Shown here: one piece after another, positions 57,646-64,000 of the stretch
Position numbering within the stretch: position 1 is the first letter of the stretch
Layout: the number at the start of each line of letters is the position of its first letter
DNA from: Vibrio ponticus
GTDB taxonomy: Bacteria > Pseudomonadota > Gammaproteobacteria > Enterobacterales > Vibrionaceae
Direction: 5' to 3'
NCBI RefSeq assembly: GCF_009938225.1
Contig: NZ_AP019657.1
Span: 868,001 to 932,000, forward strand
DNA length: 64,000 nt
Notes under the pieces: generated by a model
Told to the model about the DNA's origin: nothing
What the model saw: the letters and a program-made list of their open reading frames with translations, nothing else
The model's database searches: none
Made by a program: the position numbers and the translations under genes

Positions 57646-59994
57646 TTGTGGCTCACTTAATGTTTTAAAGTCCAAACCAATGAAGGGCAGTATTGCGTCT
57701 GCGATCGGTTTGAGTTGTTTCTCAATGTAATGTTGATAGTCGATAGCACTGTTTAAATACTCTTTTGGCTCTGGACCATTCAAGGTGATCAAATATTCGA
57801 TTTGACCACGGTTTTGATATTGTAACGGTCGACCGAGCTGGCGATTGATCTCATCAGCCATTCTCGCCGCTCGGACTTGCGGTGGGACGTTCTTTTGGTA
57901 TTCGCTAAGTTTGCGTCTTAGGCGTTTTTGATAGACCAAGCGGTCGTCATAGTTACCAGCAAGCGTCTGCTCAACAAACTGTCGAACGAATACAGCGGGA
58001 TCCTCGCCATGGAATATCATGGTGTAGAGTTGCTGTTGGAACGATTGAGACAATGGCGTCCAGTCGGTTCGTGCACTCTCAAGACCTTTAAAGATCAACC
58101 GCTCATTGGTGCCTTCACCAATAAGCCCAGCGTAGCGTTTTTTTGAACCCGTTTCTTGCCCTCGGATCGTTGGCATTAAAAACTTACGATAATGGGTTTC
58201 GTATTCGATCTCTAACATTGAGTTAAGGGCATATTCTTGGCGTAAGTGATCGCTCCACCATTGATTGATATAGCCCACCAGTTCCTGTCCAATCGCATCG
58301 GCTTGATGTTGTGAAAACTCTCCGTTGAGAGAGACGAAAGTAGAGTCGGTATCACCATAAATGACCTGATATCCCTTGGCTTCGATTAATACTTTGGTTT
58401 GCTTCATGATTTCGTGTCCGCGCATAGTGATGCTAGAAGCGAGGCGAGTATCAAAAAAGCGGCACCCAGATGAGCCGAGTACGCCATAAAATGAATTCAT
58501 GATAATTTTTATCGCTTGAGAAAACGCTTTTTCATTGTTGCGCTTAGCAATATCACGTGCTGCCCAAAGTTTTTCGATCATCTCTGGGAGGAAGTGAGCG
58601 GTGCGATGAAATTGACCGCCACGAAATCCCGGCACAGCCTGATCGTCTTGTTTACCGATGGGGAGTTTCAAGCCTTCTATCAAACCCATAGGGTCGATTA
58701 AGAATGAGCGTATAATTGACGGGTAGAGGCTTTTGAAGTCGAGTACCAATACTGAGTCGTACAGGTTTGGTATCGAGTCCATTACATAGCCGCCAGGGCT
58801 GGCAAGCCAGTTTTCAGGATATAAATTTGGTGCTACGTACCCGGCTCGGTGCAATTGTGGCATGTATAGGTTGGTAAACGCGGCAACTGACCCTCCAACG
58901 CGGTCAAGCTCCACACCAGTGAGTTTAGAGCGCTCAATTGCAAACTCAAGTAGGTGAGTGTGGGCGAAAATTTTATTAACCAGTACACAGTCTTGCAGGT
59001 TGTAGCGTGCCAGCGAGGCTTTATCATGGCGAAACATATGGTTAATTTCAGCCATACGGTCGTGAACATTGTGGATCTGCTTACCTTCACCAAGTAGCTC
59101 TTGCGCAACTGACTCGAGTGACCAGCGACGGAAATGATAGGTCGCCGTTTTTAGGGTATCTATACCGTCCATGACGACCCGACCCGGGATCGAGATAAAT
59201 GCTTGCTGAGTCGTGTTTGAGGTGCGAAAAAAACTGGCTTGATTTGCTCGCCCGATCAGCAAACGCAATTTGTGCCACTCGGCGCGCTTGTGCAGTAAGC
59301 GAAAGTCAAAATCAATCACATTCCAGCCAATAATCACATCAGGGTCATAATGTTTGAACCAGCGCATCATCGCTTCGAGTAGCGCTTTTTCATCTTTAAC
59401 CCATTCAATTGGGGTATCGCACTGCTGTGGTTCTCCAATCATAATGACTCGGCTATCCATTGGACTATCTAAACCAACCGAGTAGAGAATCCCTTTTTCT
59501 GAACATTCAATATCGAGAGAGACGACTTTAAGCGAAGGCGTGTAATCAGACTTGCGACATTTGACTTGACTCATCGACAAGTAGTTTTGCTGGGACTTTC
59601 GCAAGCCAGTGAATTCAATGCCACCTTGAATAAAGCGCTCCATTAGGTAGCGATCGGCTAAGCGAATGTCGTCTTCAAAGCGGGCAATATCTCGTTGTTC
59701 AAGTTGTTGTGATAGCTTTTGGGATTCTTTAATACTCCAGCAGTAGCATGCTGCCAGGGGCGTTTGGTCGAAATGTATGAGATCGAGCGTTTTTAGCTCA
59801 CAGTGAATGTTAAGTTGATTGGCAATATCAGCCACAGTTTGTCGATCTTGTTGTGCGACAAAAAACACCGGTCTTTCGCCATCAATCAGCAGTTGGCAGG
59901 GACCTGACTCTCCCGTTACCCATAATTCAATTTGAGTTTTGCCGTTTAGGTCACGAGCTTGTCGGGTAAGTAAAAAGCCTTGGTGGATGGTCAA
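57631..59994 (-). CDS. polB: DNA polymerase II
   Basis: Pol II is the SOS-induced family B polymerase with proofreading. Exonuclease motifs are SLDIECSEKG, GWNVIDFDFRLL and YNLQDCVLV. Polymerase motifs are LDFKSLYPSII, the KIIMNSFYGVLG helix and YGDTDSTFV. The C-terminal PQLGLF looks like a beta-clamp-binding peptide. There is no ATG near the N-terminus; I favour TTG 59994 (read TIHQGFLLTRQ after fMet), which follows AGGA. The frame also has a TTG at 60027. No clear LexA box was seen upstream. Its 3' end overlaps the EIIC-EAL gene. Confidence 0.93.
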   Translation of the reverse strand: MTIHQGFLLTRQARDLNGKTQIELWVTGESGPCQLLIDGERPVFFVAQQDRQTVADIANQLNIHCELKTLDLIHFDQTPLAACYCWSIKESQKLSQQLEQRDIARFEDDIRLADRYLMERFIQGGIEFTGLRKSQQNYLSMSQVKCRKSDYTPSLKVVSLDIECSEKGILYSVGLDSPMDSRVIMIGEPQQCDTPIEWVKDEKALLEAMMRWFKHYDPDVIIGWNVIDFDFRLLHKRAEWHKLRLLIGRANQASFFRTSNTTQQAFISIPGRVVMDGIDTLKTATYHFRRWSLESVAQELLGEGKQIHNVHDRMAEINHMFRHDKASLARYNLQDCVLVNKIFAHTHLLEFAIERSKLTGVELDRVGGSVAAFTNLYMPQLHRAGYVAPNLYPENWLASPGGYVMDSIPNLYDSVLVLDFKSLYPSIIRSFLIDPMGLIEGLKLPIGKQDDQAVPGFRGGQFHRTAHFLPEMIEKLWAARDIAKRNNEKAFSQAIKIIMNSFYGVLGSSGCRFFDTRLASSITMRGHEIMKQTKVLIEAKGYQVIYGDTDSTFVSLNGEFSQHQADAIGQELVGYINQWWSDHLRQEYALNSMLEIEYETHYRKFLMPTIRGQETGSKKRYAGLIGEGTNERLIFKGLESARTDWTPLSQSFQQQLYTMIFHGEDPAVFVRQFVEQTLAGNYDDRLVYQKRLRRKLSEYQKNVPPQVRAARMADEINRQLGRPLQYQNRGQIEYLITLNGPEPKEYLNSAIDYQHYIEKQLKPIADAILPFIGLDFKTLSEPQLGLF

Positions 59995-60123
59995 AGGGAA
60001 GTCCTGCGCTGATATTAAAGAGCCCAAAGCGAACCAATATCGGTATTAAAAAGGGCGATAACTCGCCCTATTATATACCCAAGTCACTGCAAGATGCAGA
60101 GTTGAAAGACCTTCAGAAGATGT

Positions 60124-61980
60124 TTAGAAGTAGATGTAAGCGTTTAACTTACCCATAACTTCTTCTTCTCCCCAATGTAGATAGCTCACTTGACTGCGTA
60201 ACGCAAAGTTACGTTCAATTTGCCAGTGCCAATTCGCGGTCGCTTTTGCATTTTGATCCGCGTTGCTATCAACTAGGGCGAGATATTGCCCCTGGAGACC
60301 AATACGATGGTTTTCAGCGAGCTGATAAATCATCCCAGCTTCTAAGCCTCCGCCAAGTGTCGCGTCATAATCAGTCAATTCACCGCCACTCACTTCTGCT
60401 GACAGCAAACCATAGAAGTGCAGTGATTCTGCATCTCCCCATGCTTTGCCGTAGCCGCCTTGACCAAACCAGCGACTCTCAAGCTTGCCCTCGTTTGGCA
60501 TACGGTCATAACCAATACGTGCATTCCAAGCTAAGCTATCAAAAACGCGATTACTCGGTGCTAGCGCCATAGCATCAATAAAGTAGAAACGGTCAAGGCG
60601 AGATGTGCCTTGTTCATCGACGCTCAATTGAGTATCTAAGAAACTAATTTTTGCACCAGGGATAAATCCTTGCTGGGAATCAAGCAAATCATGATAGGCA
60701 ATTCGCCCTTCAAAAGTCATCATTGCGCCGTAGTAATCGCTATATTGATAACCAAGACCAGCACGAGCAGAAGCATGTCCTTTTTCTGGTGAAATCGCCG
60801 GGGTTGGCACTTCACTAAAAGGCGAGTCAACTTTGATGCGGCTACGTTGATAGAGCAATTCGGTCAAACGTTTCGCAGTTGGATCGCGCTCAAGCCCCAA
60901 ATCATAGAGTTCAAAGTTAAGCCATTCGTAAGAAAACTCGAGAATGGCAGCACGTTGTTCTTCACTGTATTGATCAGCACTAGGGAATTCACCTTGCTTA
61001 GCACGCACTGCTGCGTCGAAAAGCTCAGGGTCGATTTCATTGGCTTGATGTAACAAGCGCGTACCAAACGACTCTCGATAAGCTGGGCGCTCGAGTAAAT
61101 TGGCATTGTTCAACGCTTCAACGGTGTCGGATGGGATAGCGTGCAATGGAAAATTATTGATTAATTGTAAGTCGTTACGCGCGAGTTCGAGTAATGCGAG
61201 CAATTGGTATGAACAGTTTTCGTCAAGGAAGTAGTAATCAAACTCAGCACGTTGCATTTCCCACAAATGCAGTAGAATTCGTTCTACTTCTTGTTCGTTT
61301 AGCTTGAGTTTGTACTCCCAAATATCGCGAGACTCGATATCGTTGTATTCACGCACTTTACGGTAGTAAGGCATGACGGTAAAACGCCCAGGGTAGCTAC
61401 CAACCAAGCCCTTAATCGCATACAGTGCTGCATTGTCTTGAGTTTCAGGCTCTGCGGCAAAGTTAATCGCAAAGGCAACTAACTCTTTATGGCGGGTTTG
61501 ATCTTTGGCATCAATTCTCAATAGCGTATGACCAAACATTGAGGATGGGTTGTTCATAAAGGCTGTCGGGAAAACCAGCGTCATACCTTCAGGGTCCAAG
61601 ACTTCCCGCCATGTTTCAAGCTCTGGGCAGTCTAATTGAGCCCTGTTGCCTTGTTTGGCTTCAAGCCAAGTATATCGAGCAGGGTACTCACAGCGTTTTT
61701 GCTTTGCTATGGCTTGGTCTGGGTTGTATAGCGCGTCTATCGTGGCGTTCAGTTCACTTCTCGGTGACTTCGCTCCTTGAGGGGAGAGGTAGAACTCCTC
61801 ACTGTCTACGGTGCCTTTGTAGCCAGAAATGGTTTTCGGGATATAATGACCAAGTTTTAACCAATAAGGATCTTGAGCGAGAGCGTCAACATCAAATACA
61901 GGTGCGGCGAGAGTTGAGAAAGATGCCGTACTTAGCCCACATCCAGCGAGCAGTACTTTAGAAATCAGTGAATGTTTCAT
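60124..61980 (-). CDS. DUF4105 (Lnb N-terminal-like) periplasmic domain with C-terminal beta-barrel
   Basis: The 618-residue exported protein has a signal peptide ending in FSTLAAP. The DUF4105 domain covers about residues 120-300 and has a His in SSMFGHTLLRID (His151) and a Cys in DENCSYQLL (Cys256), the candidate catalytic pair of this papain-like family. The same domain is the N-terminal part of Lnb, a lipoprotein acyl transferase in Gram-positive bacteria. Residues about 400-618 alternate hydrophobic strands and end in an aromatic residue, YIYF, as outer-membrane barrels do. The preceding gene on the same strand encodes a DUF3015 protein. Confidence 0.85.
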   Translation of the reverse strand: MKHSLISKVLLAGCGLSTASFSTLAAPVFDVDALAQDPYWLKLGHYIPKTISGYKGTVDSEEFYLSPQGAKSPRSELNATIDALYNPDQAIAKQKRCEYPARYTWLEAKQGNRAQLDCPELETWREVLDPEGMTLVFPTAFMNNPSSMFGHTLLRIDAKDQTRHKELVAFAINFAAEPETQDNAALYAIKGLVGSYPGRFTVMPYYRKVREYNDIESRDIWEYKLKLNEQEVERILLHLWEMQRAEFDYYFLDENCSYQLLALLELARNDLQLINNFPLHAIPSDTVEALNNANLLERPAYRESFGTRLLHQANEIDPELFDAAVRAKQGEFPSADQYSEEQRAAILEFSYEWLNFELYDLGLERDPTAKRLTELLYQRSRIKVDSPFSEVPTPAISPEKGHASARAGLGYQYSDYYGAMMTFEGRIAYHDLLDSQQGFIPGAKISFLDTQLSVDEQGTSRLDRFYFIDAMALAPSNRVFDSLAWNARIGYDRMPNEGKLESRWFGQGGYGKAWGDAESLHFYGLLSAEVSGGELTDYDATLGGGLEAGMIYQLAENHRIGLQGQYLALVDSNADQNAKATANWHWQIERNFALRSQVSYLHWGEEEVMGKLNAYIYF

Positions 61981-62004
61981 TCAAATCCGTAGAAGTGTTT
62001 TGTA

Positions 62005-62056
62005 TTTAGATAGTTAAGCACTTTGGTTTTCGTTTAAAAAAGCTTAACTATCTAAA
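62005..62056. repeat. 15-bp perfect inverted repeat upstream of the DUF4105 gene
   Basis: TTTAGATAGTTAAGC (62005-62019) and GCTTAACTATCTAAA (62042-62056) are exact inverted copies with a 22-base spacer. They lie 25-76 bp before the DUF4105 start codon, after the terminator of the DUF3015 gene. They could be an operator or a leader RNA stem. Confidence 0.8.
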
Positions 62057-62061
62057 CGGCT

Positions 62062-62090
62062 ACAAAAAAGTGCCCTAACGAGGGCACTTT
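62062..62090 (-). terminator. Terminator after the DUF3015 gene
   Basis: AAAGTGCCCT (62067-62076) pairs with AGGGCACTTT (62081-62090). The A run to its left gives a T tract on the minus strand. Confidence 0.9.
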
Positions 62091-62110
62091 GAGTTCAACT
62101 TAAGTTGAAA

Positions 62111-62596
62111 TTAGATAGCGTAACCAGCTAGTGCTGCGTCTTCAGCTACTAGGTTGTTTAGGTTAGCAAATACTTCTTGAGAAGTTACGTTCTCAGATTT
62201 GAATACTTCTGCGAAGTTTTCTTGAGCAAGAGTGTTGAATGCTGCTTTATCAGCTTCTTGTACGCCCCATACTTCAGATAGAGTCGCTAGAGTCTCACCT
62301 TCACCTTTAGCGATGTCGCGAGCTAGGTTATCCATGTTGCCATCGATAAATAGAGCTAGTTTCTCAGAAGAAGAGATAGTGCCGTTGCCGTCACAGCCAA
62401 GAGTACCAAATGTGATACCGAAAGTTTGGTTACCAGAAGTGCCGTTAGTAGTCGCACCTAGTACTTTAAATACTTTGCCTGACTTGCCGTCAAAAATCAT
62501 AGTACCTAGACCACAACCGATGTCTTGATCAGCCATTGCAACTTGAGATAGTGGAAGAGTTGCAGCTAGTGCAGCCACCGCTAGAAGCTTTTTCAT
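62111..62596 (-). CDS. DUF3015 exported protein
   Basis: The 161-residue protein has a signal peptide (MKKLLAVAALAATLPLSQVAMA). The DUF3015 core follows: DIGCGLGTMIFDGKSGKV, FKVLGATTNGTSGNQTFGITFGTLGC, and later DNLARDIAKGEGETLATL. Two cysteines (GCG and GCD) probably form a disulfide. Function is unknown. It lies upstream of the DUF4105 gene, with a terminator between, so expression of the pair is probably separate though linked. Optimal codon use suggests that it is abundant. Confidence 0.9.
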   Translation of the reverse strand: MKKLLAVAALAATLPLSQVAMADQDIGCGLGTMIFDGKSGKVFKVLGATTNGTSGNQTFGITFGTLGCDGNGTISSSEKLALFIDGNMDNLARDIAKGEGETLATLSEVWGVQEADKAAFNTLAQENFAEVFKSENVTSQEVFANLNNLVAEDAALAGYAI

Positions 62597-63026
62597 AATA
62601 TGTCCTTAATCGTTATACCGTGCTAATTGTTACTCATTAGCATTAAGATGCATGATAATTAGATAATTACCATTGCGAAAAAATAAATGAAATTGGTTTC
62701 ATTTTCAATCTATGTAACAAAATTTATGAAAATGAAGCTGTTCTGCTCGGGCTACAACAACATATTTTTGTAACATCATGAGCTTAAATCGCTTTCTTAG
62801 TAATTGAGTGATAGGTAGATGACGAATGCTTAAGCACTAAGTTATAGTGATGAACTATATTTGTTGCGCTAGTTCGATATCCGAAAATTAGTACTTGCTA
62901 AACTTTGCGTTTGCGCACATATTCGGAGTAATGAAATTTTCATTTTTGAGTTAAACTAGGCAACCAAGTTGCTATCCACTGTCCTCGGTGGGTGCAGAGC
63001 CAAAACAATAGTGTGGAGATACAAGA
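62597..63026. other. Divergent promoter region between the DUF3015 gene and uvrY
   Basis: The 430 bp are AT-rich and hold no credible gene. A loosely Fur-like run, GATAATTAGATAATTACCATT, occurs near 62655, but its spacing does not fit the consensus. Promoters for both genes must lie here; I cannot place them. Confidence 0.5.
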
Positions 63027-63671
63027 TTGATTAGTGTTTTCCTTGTAGATGATCACGAGCTGGTTCGCACAGGGATACGACGTATTATTGAAGACGTCCG
63101 TGGAATGAACGTAGCAGGGGAAGCTGTAAGCGGTGAAGACGCAGTTAAGTGGTGCAGAAGCAACCATGCTGACGTTATATTGATGGATATGAATATGCCT
63201 GGTATTGGTGGCTTAGAAGCGACCAAGAAGATCTTGCGTTTTAATCCAGATATGAAAATCATCGTTTTAACTGTTCATACGGAAAATCCGTTTCCAACCA
63301 AAGTGATGCAAGCAGGCGCAGCGGGTTATTTAACCAAAGGCGCAGGTCCAGACGAAATGGTTAATGCGATCCGCGTAGTGAATAGCGGACAGCGTTATAT
63401 TTCGCCTGAAATTGCTCAGCAGATGGCGTTAAGTCAATTTTCTCCAGCATCGGAAAACCCGTTTGCCGATCTGTCAGAGCGCGAATTGCAAATCATGATG
63501 ATGATTACCAAAGGTCAGAAAGTTACCGATATTTCTGAGCAGTTGAGTCTGAGTCCAAAAACGGTGAATAGTTACCGCTACCGCTTATTTGCTAAACTAG
63601 GCATCAGTGGTGATGTTGAGCTAACGCACCTTGCTATCCGACATGGAATGCTAGATACCGAGACATTGTAG
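63027..63671 (+). CDS. uvrY: Response regulator UvrY/VarA (GacA family)
   Basis: UvrY/VarA is the regulator partner of BarA/VarS and activates the Csr small RNAs. The 214-residue protein has an N-terminal receiver with acidic pocket DDH and phosphoryl Asp in [13 protein letters not shown], Thr in [10 protein letters not shown] and Lys in YLTKGAG. A C-terminal LuxR-type helix-turn-helix follows ([21 protein letters not shown] and [16 protein letters not shown]). The start is TTG 63027 after GGAG, as UvrY alignment requires. Its TAG overlaps the uvrC GTG by one base. Confidence 0.95.
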   Translation: MISVFLVDDHELVRTGIRRIIEDVRGMNVAGEAVSGEDAVKWCRSNHADVILMDMNMPGIGGLEATKKILRFNPDMKIIVLTVHTENPFPTKVMQAGAAGYLTKGAGPDEMVNAIRVVNSGQRYISPEIAQQMALSQFSPASENPFADLSERELQIMMMITKGQKVTDISEQLSLSPKTVNSYRYRLFAKLGISGDVELTHLAIRHGMLDTETL

Positions 63672-64000
63672 TGAGTTCATCGTTCGACTCGGTCTCGTTT
63701 CTAAAGACAGTAACCAACCAACCCGGCGTTTACCGTATGTATAATGCCGAGTCGGTTGTTATTTATGTCGGTAAAGCAAAAGACCTCAAAAAACGCCTTT
63801 CTAGTTACTTTCGTAAGCAAGTAGACAGTGAAAAAACACGCGCTTTGGTGAGCCATATCGCCAAGATAGACGTGACAGTCACGCATACCGAGACTGAAGC
63901 ACTGATACTTGAACACAACTACATCAAGCAGTACTTACCTAAGTACAACGTATTGCTGCGTGATGATAAGTCTTACCCTTATATTTTCATTAGTGCCCAT
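63671..64000 (+). CDS. uvrC: Excinuclease ABC subunit C, N-terminal part (runs off the window)
   Basis: UvrC makes the dual incisions in nucleotide excision repair. The first 110 residues are visible. They start at GTG 63671, which shares its first base with the uvrY stop. The GIY-YIG nuclease domain is seen as [26 protein letters not shown], with [21 protein letters not shown] continuing as in the family. The uvrY-uvrC order is conserved across gamma-proteobacteria. The rest lies outside the window. Confidence 0.95.
   Translation, partial: MSSSFDSVSFLKTVTNQPGVYRMYNAESVVIYVGKAKDLKKRLSSYFRKQVDSEKTRALVSHIAKIDVTVTHTETEALILEHNYIKQYLPKYNVLLRDDKSYPYIFISAH

Noticed and set aside
59995..60110. A LexA box upstream of polB
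   Set aside because: I found no CTG-N10-CAG pattern with a good AT-rich centre in the short upstream region, although SOS control is expected for Pol II.
62650..62680. A Fur-box-like AT run upstream of the DUF3015 gene
   Set aside because: The GATAAT units are out of phase with the 19-bp Fur consensus, and AT-rich promoter DNA gives such runs by chance.

Overview
The window is a stretch of chromosome from a Vibrio (Gammaproteobacteria). Gene families and order point there: purB-hflD-mnmA, gsk, a vicH-type H-NS, a complete his operon with leader peptide, the sap-psp block beside a VexIJK-like RND pump, an ynjBCDF cassette, yciA/yciB, yeiP, polB and uvrY-uvrC. Coding density is high. I see no rRNA, tRNA, CRISPR array or prophage. 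The only clear mobile element is one IS4-family insertion sequence near the left end.

Layout. 1-1.7 kb: tail of a DUF3833-type gene, then an IS4-family element (about 201-1665) next to the 3' end of purB. 1.7-7.4 kb: purB (with a palindromic PurR-type box), hflD and mnmA on the minus strand; a small unknown gene and gsk on plus; hns on minus. 7.4-9.9 kb: a long AT-rich gap ending in a lysine riboswitch that precedes an NhaC-family transporter, presumably a lysine carrier. 9.9-17.6 kb: his attenuator (leader with five consecutive His codons, then a terminator) and hisGDCBHAFI. 17.6-18.8 kb: a CCGTAAT-type repeat patch and a Mn-dependent pyrophosphatase. 18.8-27.5 kb: sapABCDF with a DUF2927 gene (minus), pspF (minus), and pspABC (plus) behind a sigma-54-type promoter. 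27.6-32.9 kb: an RND efflux operon with two adaptor lipoproteins. 32.9-41.8 kb: tag, metC, cls, an NSS transporter, a chemoreceptor, a pseudouridine synthase and a methyltransferase. 41.9-46.1 kb: ynjBCD ABC transporter with the CDP-alcohol phosphatidyltransferase ynjF. 46.3-49.9 kb: small envelope genes, including a probable type II secretion pilotin, yciI, yciA and yciB. 50.0-52.5 kb: a LuxN-type quorum-sensing hybrid kinase. 53.1-64 kb: ihfA, a DUF440 gene, yeiP, a nucleotidyltransferase, a PTS-EIIC/EAL fusion, polB, a DUF4105 (Lnb-like) barrel protein with a DUF3015 partner, uvrY and the start of uvrC.

How the parts work together. Much of the window concerns envelope homeostasis and transport: Sap, Psp, RND efflux, Cls, Ynj, pilotin and the DUF4105/DUF3015 pair. 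Amino-acid supply is controlled by RNA elements (lysine riboswitch, his attenuator). Signalling is represented by LuxN-like, UvrY/VarA, an EAL phosphodiesterase fusion and a chemoreceptor. The points most worth follow-up are the LuxN homologue with no luxM beside it, the EIIC-EAL fusion, the ynj transporter coupled to a phosphatidyltransferase, and the DUF4105/DUF3015 pair with a long perfect inverted repeat between them.
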